Position numbers and translations under genes: made by a program. From JANYIP01 sp031394045 (GTDB lineage: Bacteria > Actinomycetota > Actinomycetes > Prado026): a stretch of DNA of 16,938 nt. Within the stretch, counting starts at the first letter, position 1. Every line of letters begins with the position of its first letter. Below are positions 6,560-15,647 of the stretch, piece after piece. Below the pieces are notes generated by a model that was given only the letters and a program-made list of their open reading frames with translations, ran no database searches and was not told the DNA's origin. The stretch lies in contig JANMWN010000145.1 of the NCBI GenBank assembly GCA_031394045.1, positions 1 to 16,938 of the forward strand. Reading direction: 5' to 3'.

Positions 6560-8125
6560 ATGCCCTCGTTCTACGTCACCACCCCGATCTACTACGTCAA
6601 CGACGCCCCCCACATCGGGCACGCGTACACGACGGTGGCGGGCGACGTCCTGTCCCGGTGGCACCGGCAGCGTGGCGAGCAGGTCTGGTTCCTGACCGGC
6701 ACCGACGAGCACGGGCAGAAGGTGCAGCGGACCGCCGAGGCGCACGGCATGACCCCGCAGGCGTGGTGCGACCAGCTCGTCGACGGCGCCTGGCGGCCGG
6801 TCCTGACCACGATCGATGCGGCCAACGACGACTTCATCCGCACCACCGAGCCGCGGCACACCGCGAGCGTGCAGGCGATGTGGCAGGCCATCAAGGACAA
6901 CGGCGACGTCTACACGAGTACGTACGTCGGCCCGTACTGCGTCGACTGCGAGGAGTTCAAGCTCCCCGGCGAGGTCATCGAGGGCACGGGTGAGTACGTG
7001 GGCGTGCAGGTCTGCCCGATCCACGGCCGTCCGGTCGAGCAGCTGTCCGAGGAGAACTACTTCTTCCGGCTCTCGGCGTACGGCGACCGGCTGCTGGCCC
7101 ACTACGAGGAGCACCCGGAGGCGGTCGAGCCGGCCAGCGCCCGCAACGAGGTCCTGTCCTTCATCAAGCAGGGACTGACCGACATCTCGATGTCGCGGTC
7201 GTCCTTCGACTGGGGCATCCCGGTGCCGTGGGATGCCGACCACATCGTGTACGTCTGGTTCGACGCCCTCATCAACTACGCGACGGCGGCCGGGTATGGC
7301 GTCGACGACGAGCGGTTCGCCGAGCTCTGGCCAGCCGACGTCCACCTCGTGGGCAAGGACATCCTGCGCTTCCATGCGGTGTTCTGGCCGGCCATGTGCA
7401 TGGCTGCGGGCATCGCGCCGCCGCGCAAGGTGTTCGCCCATGGCTGGCTGCTGGTCGGCGGCGAGAAGATGAGCAAGTCCAAGCTCACCGGCATCGCCCC
7501 CTCCGAGGTGATCGACCACTTCGGGTCCGACGCGTTCCGCTACTACTTCTTGCGCGCCATCGCGTTCGGGTCGGACGGCTCGTTCTCGTGGGAGGACATG
7601 AGCGCCCGCTACACCGCCGAGCTGGCCAACGGGTTCGGCAACCTCGCCTCGCGGGTCGCGGCCATGGTCGTGCGCTACTGCGACGGGTCGCTGCCGGCGG
7701 AGGGTACGCCGGGGCCGGCCGAGGCGGTCGTCCATGCCACGGCGCTCGAAGCGACGAGGGTCGCTGACGACCGGATCGGGGCGCTCGACTTCTCCGGCGG
7801 CATCAACGCGGTGTGGGAGCTCGTCGACGTGCTCAACGGCTACCTCACCGAGCAGGCGCCCTGGCAGCTGGCCAAGTCCGACGACGACCGGGCCCGGCTC
7901 GAGACCGTGCTGTACACCGCCGCCGAGGGCCTTCGGGTCCTCGCCGTGCTGCTCAACGCAGTGATCCCCAAGGCCTGCGCCGCCCTCTGGGACTCGCTCG
8001 GCGCGCAAGCCACCCTCGGCGATCTCGCCGCACAGCCGCTCGCGGACGCAGGTCGCTGGGGCCAGCTCGGCGCGGGACTGACCGTCACCAAGGGTGCGGT
8101 GCTGTTCCCCCGACTCGAGGACTGA
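6560..8125 (+). CDS. metG: Methionyl-tRNA synthetase (short, no C-terminal dimer domain)
   Basis: Charges tRNA-Met with methionine using ATP, a class Ia synthetase. It has 521 residues. The HIGH signature is at 18-21 and KMSKS at 303-307. A zinc-knuckle candidate is C127/C130 with C152/H155 (YCVDC and CPIH). Other family motifs are FLTGTDEHGQK, ENYFFRLS, WGIPVPWD, VYVWFDALINY and GKDILRFHAVFWPA. The protein ends after the anticodon-binding helical domain and lacks the EMAPII-like C-terminal domain of E. coli MetRS, as in mycobacterial MetRS. ATG 6560 starts directly at the predicted transcription start. It is the first gene of a forward cluster; tatD starts six bases after its stop. Confidence 0.96.
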   Translation: MPSFYVTTPIYYVNDAPHIGHAYTTVAGDVLSRWHRQRGEQVWFLTGTDEHGQKVQRTAEAHGMTPQAWCDQLVDGAWRPVLTTIDAANDDFIRTTEPRHTASVQAMWQAIKDNGDVYTSTYVGPYCVDCEEFKLPGEVIEGTGEYVGVQVCPIHGRPVEQLSEENYFFRLSAYGDRLLAHYEEHPEAVEPASARNEVLSFIKQGLTDISMSRSSFDWGIPVPWDADHIVYVWFDALINYATAAGYGVDDERFAELWPADVHLVGKDILRFHAVFWPAMCMAAGIAPPRKVFAHGWLLVGGEKMSKSKLTGIAPSEVIDHFGSDAFRYYFLRAIAFGSDGSFSWEDMSARYTAELANGFGNLASRVAAMVVRYCDGSLPAEGTPGPAEAVVHATALEATRVADDRIGALDFSGGINAVWELVDVLNGYLTEQAPWQLAKSDDDRARLETVLYTAAEGLRVLAVLLNAVIPKACAALWDSLGAQATLGDLAAQPLADAGRWGQLGAGLTVTKGAVLFPRLED

Positions 8126-8131
8126 GTCGGC

Positions 8132-9010
8132 GTGGTCGATCCAGTCAGCGGCGGCACCCGTCGGGCCCGCCGCGACGGCGACTACCCGCCGGCGCCAGAA
8201 CCGTTGCGTACGCCCGTTCTCGACAGCCACTGCCACCTGGACATCAGTACCGACGACGCGGCCCTCACCGTGCAGGACGCCCTCACCGCGGCGCGAGCGG
8301 TCGGCGTGACGCGACTCGTGCAGATCGGCTGCGACCTGCCGAGCGCGCGCTGGTCGGTCGAGGTCGCCCGCAGCCACGCCGACATCGACGCGGGCGTCGC
8401 CCTGCACCCGAACGAGGCTCCGCGGATCGCGGCGCAGGACGGTGCGGCTGCGCTCGAGGCGGCGTACGCGGAGATCGATGCCCTCGCTGCCGACCCGGTG
8501 GTACGCGCGATCGGCGAGACAGGCATGGACTTCTTCCGTACCGGCGACGGCGGCCGCGCCGTGCAGGAGGAGTCGTTCCGCCGGCACATCGCGATGGCCA
8601 AGAAGCACGGCAAGACGTTGGTGATCCACGACCGTGACTCGCACGACGCCGTCTTGCGCATCCTCGCCGACGAGGGTGCCCCCGACCGCGTCGTCTTCCA
8701 CTGCTTCAGCGGCGACGCGCAGATGGCGCGCACCTGCGTCGAGCAGGGCTGGGTGCTCTCCTTCGCCGGCACGGTCACCTTCAAGAACGCCGACCCGCTG
8801 CGCGAGGCCTTGGCGGTCACGCCGTTGGACCAGCTCCTGGTCGAGACCGACGCGCCGTTCCTCACCCCGACCCCCCACCGCGGCCGTCCGAACGCAAGCT
8901 TCCTGATCCCCTTGACCCTGCGCGCGATGGCCGCCGTCAAGGGCGTCGACGAGGACGAGATCGGCGCCGCGATCTGGGCCACAGGCGAACGTATGTTCGG
9001 GCCGATCTGA
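8132..9010 (+). CDS. tatD: TatD-family metal-dependent hydrolase/DNase
   Basis: TIM-barrel amidohydrolase-fold nuclease of the TatD family. Characterised members are Mg-dependent 3'-5' exonucleases or DNases. It has 292 residues, with an N-terminal stretch of about 28 residues before the barrel (LDSHCHLD). The metal-binding set is complete: H33 and H35, E129 (GETGMDFF), H166 (VIHDRDSH), H190 (VFHCFSG) and D240 (VETDAPFLTP). GTG 8132 starts six bases after metG and is likely translated from the same message; the first 25 residues look unconserved, but no better internal start is evident. The order metG-tatD-rpfB-rsmA-ispE equals Rv1007c-Rv1011. Family is certain; the cellular substrate is unknown. 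Confidence 0.93.
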   Translation: MVDPVSGGTRRARRDGDYPPAPEPLRTPVLDSHCHLDISTDDAALTVQDALTAARAVGVTRLVQIGCDLPSARWSVEVARSHADIDAGVALHPNEAPRIAAQDGAAALEAAYAEIDALAADPVVRAIGETGMDFFRTGDGGRAVQEESFRRHIAMAKKHGKTLVIHDRDSHDAVLRILADEGAPDRVVFHCFSGDAQMARTCVEQGWVLSFAGTVTFKNADPLREALAVTPLDQLLVETDAPFLTPTPHRGRPNASFLIPLTLRAMAAVKGVDEDEIGAAIWATGERMFGPI

Positions 9011-9019
9011 CTGATCAGG

Positions 9020-9049
9020 TTGTGGGTCTGCGTCACACTCCGTTAGCGT
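9020..9049 (+). promoter_or_regulatory. Putative rpfB promoter
   Basis: TTGTGG (9020-9025), an 18-base spacer and TAGCGT (9044-9049) form a fair -35/-10 pair in the 95-bp gap after tatD. The predicted start near 9056 gives a leader of about 50 bases with GGAGG before the rpfB GTG. This suggests independent control of the rpfB-rsmA-ispE part. Confidence 0.45.
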
Positions 9050-9105
9050 CCTTGGACGTTGGCCGGATCTGGGGGCGTCCGGGACCTGCGAGACCTGGAG
9101 GCTGC

Positions 9106-10209
9106 GTGCGAGCACGCCCCACGGTCCTGGCTCTGCACGGCGTTGTTCTCGTCGCGCTGCTGGCCGGACCGCTGGCGTACGTCACCGCCGACAAGGCGGT
9201 GACGCTCGACGTCGATGGCGCCACCCGGGTCGTCCGCACCTACGCCTCCACGGTCGGCGACCTGCTCGCCGAGCAGGGGGTCAAGGTTGCGCAGCGTGAC
9301 GATGTCGCACCCGCCCAGCACACCGCGGTCACCGACGGTCTGCACGTAGCGGTGGTCAGCGCCCGCGAGGTCACCCTGGTGGTCGACGGCGTCTCGCGGC
9401 AGATCTGGACAACGGCGCAGACGGTGTCCGAGCTGTCCCGGCAGATCGGTGGGCGGTTCAGCTCGGCGTACCTCTCCGTCTCGCGGTTCCAGCGGATCCC
9501 CCTCGACGGGCTGTCCCTGGTCGTACGCATGCCCAAGGCGGTGACCGTCCGCGCCGGCGGGCACACCAAGGCGCTGGTCACCACGCAGGCGACGTGGGCC
9601 GACGCACTGACAGAGGCCGGCATCGTCCTCGGCCCGCTCGACCTGCTCTCGGTGCCGGCCACGACGCTCGTCCAGGACGGCCAGGCTGTTGTCGTCACCC
9701 GTGTCTCGGTACGTGACGTTATCCGTGATGTGACGATTCCCTTTACTGTGCAACATGTTTCCGACTCCAGCTTGTATGTCGGCACGACGAAGGTGACGCG
9801 GGCCGGCGTTGTCGGGCACACGATCGAGACGTGGCACTACACCCTGCACGACGGAAAAACCATTGTGGCCAAACTGCTTTCGCGCAAGGTGGCCTCCACG
9901 CCGGTGACCGAGGTCGTTGCTGTCGGCACCCACGCCCGACCGGTTGCCCCGTCCCCGCGTACGTCAGTTGCCGGCCTGAACTGGGGGGCGCTGGCGCACT
10001 GCGAGTCTGGTGGCAACCCGAAGGCCGTCGGTGGTGGTGGGCTGTTCTTCGGGCTATACCAGTTCTCGTTGGGTACCTGGCACGGCGTCGGTGGGGTGGG
10101 CAACCCGATCGACAACTCGTCGAGCGAGCAGACCTACCGGGCCCAGCTGCTCTACCTCCGCAGTGGTGCAGGAAGCTGGCCGTACTGCGGGCACCTGCTG
10201 TTCTCGTGA
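9106..10209 (+). CDS. rpfB: Resuscitation-promoting factor, RpfB type (DUF348 x3 - G5 - Rpf)
   Basis: Secreted or membrane-anchored muralytic enzyme that cleaves peptidoglycan and stimulates regrowth of dormant actinobacteria. From GTG 9106 it has 367 residues. A membrane segment or uncleaved signal (about 6-26) is followed by three DUF348 repeats (from about 32, 89 and 146), a G5 domain (about 196-275) and a C-terminal Rpf catalytic domain (about 293-367). In the catalytic domain CESGGNPKAV supplies the catalytic Glu (E300), and Cys299 and Cys361 (WPYCGH) correspond to the conserved disulfide pair. GTG 9106 is preferred over the in-frame GTG 9022 because GGAGG lies at 9097-9101 and the signal segment then starts the protein. 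rsmA overlaps its stop by GTGA. It is the Rv1009 counterpart. Confidence 0.94.
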   Translation: MRARPTVLALHGVVLVALLAGPLAYVTADKAVTLDVDGATRVVRTYASTVGDLLAEQGVKVAQRDDVAPAQHTAVTDGLHVAVVSAREVTLVVDGVSRQIWTTAQTVSELSRQIGGRFSSAYLSVSRFQRIPLDGLSLVVRMPKAVTVRAGGHTKALVTTQATWADALTEAGIVLGPLDLLSVPATTLVQDGQAVVVTRVSVRDVIRDVTIPFTVQHVSDSSLYVGTTKVTRAGVVGHTIETWHYTLHDGKTIVAKLLSRKVASTPVTEVVAVGTHARPVAPSPRTSVAGLNWGALAHCESGGNPKAVGGGGLFFGLYQFSLGTWHGVGGVGNPIDNSSSEQTYRAQLLYLRSGAGSWPYCGHLLFS

Positions 10210-11093
10210 CGGGACCGGAACCGGGCCCAGCAGCAGCATTGCTCGGTCCCGCCGAAGTCCGTGCGCTTGCCGCCCACCTTGGGCTGCGGCCGACCAAGCA
10301 ACGCGGCCAGAACTTCGTCATCGACCCCAACACGGTGCGCCGGATCGTACGGACCGCCGGGCTGCGAACCGACGACGTGGTGCTCGAGGTCGGCCCGGGT
10401 CTCGGGTCCCTGACCCTGGCGCTGCTGACCGAGGCGGCGTCGGTGGTTGCCGTCGAGATCGACGAGCTGCTCGCGGCCCAGCTCCCTGTCACGGTCGCGG
10501 AGCGGGCGCCCACCCTGACCGGCCGGCTGGCCACCGTCACCGCTGACGCCCTGCAGGTCGGTCCCGCTGACCTTGCCGGGCTCGAGCCGACGGCACTGGT
10601 GGCCAACCTCCCCTACAACGTGTCGGTACCGGTGCTGCTGCACCTGCTCGAGGTCCTGCCGTCGCTGCGTACGGTCCTGGTGATGGTGCAGGCCGAGGTG
10701 GCCGACCGGCTCGCGGCCGGCCCTGGCTCGCGTACCTACGGCGTTCCGTCGGTAAAGGCGCGCTGGTACGCGGACGTGCGCAAGGCAGGGGCGGTGGGCC
10801 GCAACGTGTTCTGGCCCGCGCCCAACGTCGACTCAGGTCTCGTGGCGTTGGTCCGGCGCGAGCCGCCGGTCACGACAGCCGGCCGGGCCGAGGTGTTCGC
10901 GGTCGTCGACGCCGCGTTCGCGCAGCGACGCAAGACGATGCGGGCGGCCCTGGCCGGGTGGGCCGGCAGCCCTGCAGCCGCCGAGACCGCGCTACGGGCG
11001 GCATCGATCGATCCGTCCGTACGCGGGGAGCAGCTCGACGTCGCGGCCTACGCGAAGATCGCCGAGCAGCGTCCGGGCCGACCCGCCCAATAG
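10206..11093 (+). CDS. rsmA: 16S rRNA dimethyladenosine transferase RsmA (KsgA)
   Basis: Dimethylates the two adjacent adenosines A1518 and A1519 near the 3' end of 16S rRNA using S-adenosylmethionine, a late step in 30S assembly. From GTG 10206 it has 295 residues. Motifs: KQRGQNFVID at 31-40, the SAM-binding EVGPGLGSLT, VAVEIDELL, the catalytic NLPYN at 134-138 and VMVQAEVADRL, with the C-terminal helical part containing FAQRRKTMRAAL. The start overlaps the rpfB stop (GTGA), implying translational coupling; longer readings inside rpfB are shadows. IspE follows after nine bases. The rpfB-rsmA-ispE order matches Rv1009-Rv1011. Loss of KsgA function is the classical route to kasugamycin resistance, which is family knowledge and not visible here. 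Confidence 0.95.
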   Translation: MTGPEPGPAAALLGPAEVRALAAHLGLRPTKQRGQNFVIDPNTVRRIVRTAGLRTDDVVLEVGPGLGSLTLALLTEAASVVAVEIDELLAAQLPVTVAERAPTLTGRLATVTADALQVGPADLAGLEPTALVANLPYNVSVPVLLHLLEVLPSLRTVLVMVQAEVADRLAAGPGSRTYGVPSVKARWYADVRKAGAVGRNVFWPAPNVDSGLVALVRREPPVTTAGRAEVFAVVDAAFAQRRKTMRAALAGWAGSPAAAETALRAASIDPSVRGEQLDVAAYAKIAEQRPGRPAQ

Positions 11094-11102
11094 AGTCGAG
11101 GG

Positions 11103-12037
11103 GTGGCGAAGGCAGCGGTGACCGTGCGCGCGCCGGCCAAGGTGAACCTCCAGCTGTCGGTCGGTGCGCTCCGTCCGGACGGCTACCACGATCTCGTCAC
11201 CGTCTTCCAGGCCGTCGGTCTGTACGACGACATCACCGCATCGAAGGGCAGCACCGACGGGCCGGACGGGTCCGGGATCACTGTCTCGGTCGAGGGCGAG
11301 AGCGCCGGCCAGGTCCCGCTCGACGGCACGAACCTCGCCGTGCGGGCGGTCCACGCTCTGGCCGAGCTCGCCGGTGTCTCGCCCGACGTGCACCTCCACC
11401 TGCGCAAGGGCATCCCGGTCGCCGGCGGCATGGCCGGAGGGAGCGCTGACGCGGCCGCCGCCCTCGTCGCCTGCGACGCCCTCTGGGGGTTACGGCTGGA
11501 CCGGGCCGAGCTGCACGACCTTGCAGCGGGCCTGGGCGCCGACGTCCCGTTCAGTCTCGTCGGTGGCACTGCTGTCGGCGTCGGCACCGGTTCGTCACTG
11601 ACGCCGGCGCTGGCCCGCGGGCGCTTCTACTGGGTGCTCGCCCTCGCCGACGGTGGCCTGTCCACCCCCGCTGTCTACGCCGAGTTCGACCGGCTGGGCT
11701 CGTCGTCGATCCGTCCCGAGCCGCGGGTGTCCGACGACCTGATGGCCGCGCTGCGTACCGGTGATCCCCAACGCCTCGGGCCCGCGGTGACCAACGACCT
11801 CGGCCGGGCCGCCCTGTCGCTCAAGCCCGTGCTCCGCTTCACCCTCGACCTGGGGGAGGAGTACGGGGCGCTGGCCGCTGTCGTCTCGGGGTCCGGCCCG
11901 ACCTGCGCGTTCCTGGCTCGTGACGAGGAGCACGCGCTCGACCTGGCGGTGGCGCTGTCGGCGGCGGGGGTCTGCCGGTCGGTACGACGGGCCGAGGCGC
12001 CCGTACCCGGGGCTCGGATCGTGGATCCGGAGGAGCT

Positions 12038-12041
<4 letters not shown>
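11103..12041 (+). CDS. ispE: 4-diphosphocytidyl-2-C-methyl-D-erythritol kinase
   Basis: GHMP kinase that phosphorylates CDP-methylerythritol in the non-mevalonate (MEP) pathway, supplying isoprenoid precursors for menaquinone and the polyprenyl carriers, which include the lipid donor used by Pmt. It has 312 residues. The N-terminal RAPAKVNLQL contains the catalytic Lys13. The ATP loop PVAGGMAGGSADAA is at about 105-118, LGADVPFSLVGG carries the catalytic Asp147, and the C-terminal SGSGPTCAF is the third GHMP motif. GTG 11103 follows nine bases after rsmA with GAG just upstream. The stop TGA overlaps the GTG of the ABC-F gene (GTGA). Length and motifs are complete, so the assignment is firm. 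Confidence 0.95.
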
Positions 12042-13840
<1,799 letters not shown>

Positions 13841-13852
13841 CGGGTCTGGCCT

Positions 13853-13865
13853 TACTGTCGCTGCA
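13853..13865 (+). promoter_or_regulatory. Leaderless-type -10 box before the comB repeat ladder
   Basis: TACTGT (13853-13858), six bases, then ATG at 13865. The spacing is the same as at metG, pmt and marR. It would start the transcript on the first mini-ORF (MSAG-stop), not on comB itself. No -35 is evident. Confidence 0.45.
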
Positions 13866-13917
13866 TGAGTGCGGGATGAGCAGCCGGTGAGCAGCCGATG
13901 AGCAGCCGATGAGCAGC
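13864..13917 (+). repeat. 11-bp tandem repeat forming a ladder of overlapping mini-ORFs
   Basis: The unit GATGAGCAGCC occurs at 13875, 13886 (GGTGAGCAGCC), 13897 and, truncated, 13908, with a diverged copy at 13864. Because the unit is 11 bases, each start codon is followed by a stop that overlaps the next start. ATG 13865 (MSAG) stops at 13877-13879, ATG 13876 (MSSR) at 13888-13890, GTG 13887 (VSSR) at 13899-13901 and ATG 13898 (MSSR) at 13910-13912. ATG 13909 then opens comB. Confidence 0.9.
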
Positions 13918-14604
13918 AGCGTCGACGTCGCCTGGGGAGCCGCTGGCGCCCGATCCCTTGCTACCGCGTGCGACCTGCTCGTCATCGTCGACGTGTTCTC
14001 GTTCAGCACCTCGCTCACGATCGCCGTCGACCGTGGCGCGCAGGTGTGGCCGTACCCATGGGGGTCCGACGGGGCCGAGCAGTTCGCCCGCGAGATCGGC
14101 GCAGTGCTCGCGCGCGGCCGGTCCACCCGACAGGGGCGCACCCTCTCGCCGGCCAGCCTGCTCGACCTCGGGGAGGGCACCCGGCTGGTGCTTCCCTCTC
14201 CCAACGGGTCCGCGATCGCGCACGCCGCCGCGAGCAGCGGGGTGGCCGTCGCGGCCGCCTGCCTGCGCAACGCCAAGGCCGCGGTCGAGCTGCTGTCGAC
14301 GTACGACCGGGTAGGCATCGTCGCGTCGGGGGAGCGCTGGTCGGACGGGTCGCTGCGCCCGGCGTACGAGGACTGGATCGGCGCCGGTGTGCTGGTCGAG
14401 GGGCTGCTCGCCCGGGGTACGGCCGGTAGCCCGGACGCCGAGGCGGCTGCCGCTGCCGCGCTCCGGCCCCGCCCGCTGGCCGACTGCACGTCGGGGCTCG
14501 AGCTCGTCGCCAAGGGATTCGGCGCGGACGTGGATCTGGCCGAGCAGCGCGACGTCACCGCGGTCGTGGCCCTGATGCAGTCCGGGCGCTTCAGCGCGGC
14601 CTGA
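13909..14604 (+). CDS. ComB-like 2-phosphosulfolactate phosphatase family protein
   Basis: Member of the ComB family, whose archetype removes phosphate from 2-phosphosulfolactate in archaeal coenzyme M synthesis. It has 231 residues from ATG 13909. Recognisable segments are VIVDVFSFST (about 25-34, in place of the DVxRATTT-like motif of true ComB), the LPSPNGS loop (95-101, family TTNGT/PNGS), CLRNA (118-122), GERWSDGSLRPAYEDWIGAG and DCTSGLELVAKGF. No other coenzyme M gene is nearby, so the real substrate in this organism is unknown. No Shine-Dalgarno sequence precedes ATG 13909; the upstream mini-ORF ladder delivers a stop (TGA 13910-13912) overlapping this start. Three copies of a CCGGCAG unit (14605-14624) lie after the stop. 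The marR gene converges from the other side. Confidence 0.8.
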   Translation: MSSSVDVAWGAAGARSLATACDLLVIVDVFSFSTSLTIAVDRGAQVWPYPWGSDGAEQFAREIGAVLARGRSTRQGRTLSPASLLDLGEGTRLVLPSPNGSAIAHAAASSGVAVAAACLRNAKAAVELLSTYDRVGIVASGERWSDGSLRPAYEDWIGAGVLVEGLLARGTAGSPDAEAAAAAALRPRPLADCTSGLELVAKGFGADVDLAEQRDVTAVVALMQSGRFSAA

Positions 14605-14657
14605 CCGGCAGCCGGCAGCCGGCATTGCTCAGACCGAGAGCACGAGCCCCGGGTCGC

Positions 14658-15155
14658 TCAAGGCAGGTCGAAGGGCGCGGTCACCGTACGCAGCAGGGCG
14701 GCGAGCTGGGCCCGGTCCGCGGAGGGCAGGCCGACCAGGATCGCGTGCTCCTGCGCGAGGAGGTCGTCCAGAGCGGCGTCCACCCGCGACCGGCCCTCGT
14801 CGGTGAGGGTCACCAGGACCCCGCGCCGGTCGTCGGGGTCTGGGCGGCGGGTGACCAGACCGCGCCCGGCCAGCCGGTCGATGCGGTTGGTCATCGTTCC
14901 GCTCGCGACCAGGGTCACGGTGAGCAGCTGGCCGGGCGACAGCTCGTACGGGGCGCCCGCACGGCGCAGCGCGGCGAGCACGTCGAACTCCCACGTCTCG
15001 AGATCGTGGTCGGTGAAGGCCTCGCGCCGGGCCCGGTCGAGGTGGCGGGCCAGCCGGGTCACCCGCGAGAGCACGGACAGCGGTGACACGTCCAGGTCGG
15101 GGCGCTCGCGCTGCCACGCCTCGACCAGCCGGTCGACCTCGTCCCGCTCGCTCAT
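14658..15155 (-). CDS. MarR-family winged-helix transcriptional regulator
   Basis: Probable dimeric DNA-binding regulator of the MarR family, which usually represses its own or a divergent gene and is released by small ligands. It has 165 residues from ATG 15155. N-terminal dimerisation helices (about 5-45) are followed by WEFDVLAALRRAG, the helix-turn-helix LLTVTLVASGTMTNRIDRL (about 77-95) and the wing GLVTRRPDPDDRRGVLVTLT (about 99-118) with the conserved DxRG-type turn. The C-terminal helices complete the dimer interface. It is divergent from a lytic transglycosylase pseudogene with only 36 bp between their starts, so it could have controlled that gene. Its own start lies exactly six bases from a TAGGTT box. 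The ligand is unknown. Confidence 0.9.
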   Translation of the reverse strand: MSERDEVDRLVEAWQRERPDLDVSPLSVLSRVTRLARHLDRARREAFTDHDLETWEFDVLAALRRAGAPYELSPGQLLTVTLVASGTMTNRIDRLAGRGLVTRRPDPDDRRGVLVTLTDEGRSRVDAALDDLLAQEHAILVGLPSADRAQLAALLRTVTAPFDLP

Positions 15156-15191
15156 GCGCTGAACCTACAGGCGGTGACGTAACCTCGACCG
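15156..15191. promoter_or_regulatory. Back-to-back leaderless-type promoters between marR and the transglycosylase
   Basis: On the minus strand TAGGTT (15167-15162) plus six bases reaches the marR ATG. On the plus strand TAACCT (15180-15185) plus six bases reaches ATG 15192. Each -35 region would fall on the other promoter's -10 or start site, so the two could compete. AACCT occurs at 15162 and again at 15181. Confidence 0.5.
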
Positions 15192-15635
15192 ATGCGCAAG
15201 GGAGTGGTGGTCGGCCTGCCTCGTCGTCACCGCCGCGAGGTCCTGCCCCGGCCTGGACTCGCGCGTCCTGGCCGCCCAGCTCGAGCAGGAGAGCGGCTGG
15301 GACCCGCGCGCGGTCAGCGGCTGCGGCGCTCAGGGCATCGCGCAGTTCGTGCCCAAGACCTGGCAGGCGTACGCGGTCGACGGCAACGGTGACGGGGTCA
15401 AGGACGTCTGGAACCCGCAGGACGCGATCCCCTCGGCGGCCGCCTTCGACTGCCAGCTGCTGCGCGAGGTCGGGCAGGTGGACGGCGACCGGGTCCGGCT
15501 GATGCTGGCCGCGTACAACGCCGGCCGAGTGTCGTACGCAGCTATCACGGGGTGCCGCCGTACCCCGAGACCCGCAGGTACGTCGACCGCATCGTGAGCC
15601 GCTCGGCCGTGCTGGTCATCGGCCCGCTCGCCTGA
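15192..15635 (+). pseudogene. Secreted lytic transglycosylase (SLT/goose-lysozyme-like) with two frameshifts
   Basis: The core reads LAAQLEQESGW (catalytic Glu motif), GCGAQGIAQFVPKTWQAY, the EF-hand-like DGNGDGVKD loop, DAIPSAAAFDCQLL and MLAAYNAG. This is a peptidoglycan lytic transglycosylase with a calcium-loop segment as in Slt35-like enzymes. The core frame has no usable start after the TGA at 15175. ATG 15192 (MRKGVVV) lies in another frame and would join the core to give a signal-peptide-like N-terminus if one base were removed before about 15219. At 15525-15526 one C appears missing: restoring it turns GRVSYAA into GPSVVRSYHGVPPYPETRRY, continuing to the TGA at 15633-15635. It is either a decaying gene or carries two sequence errors. 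It is divergent from marR. Confidence 0.8.
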
Positions 15636-15647
15636 CCCGCCGGCAGC

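Noticed and set aside
9021..9037. A TGTG...CACA arrangement upstream of rpfB resembling a Crp site.
   Set aside because: The half-sites are nine bases apart instead of eight and the adjacent A/T positions do not match, so the consensus is not met.
6389..9115. A 908-codon open frame on the minus strand antisense to rsmI, metG and tatD.
   Set aside because: It lies opposite well-supported genes, shows low-complexity Arg/Gly/Val/Asp composition and no domain. Long antisense frames are expected at this GC content.
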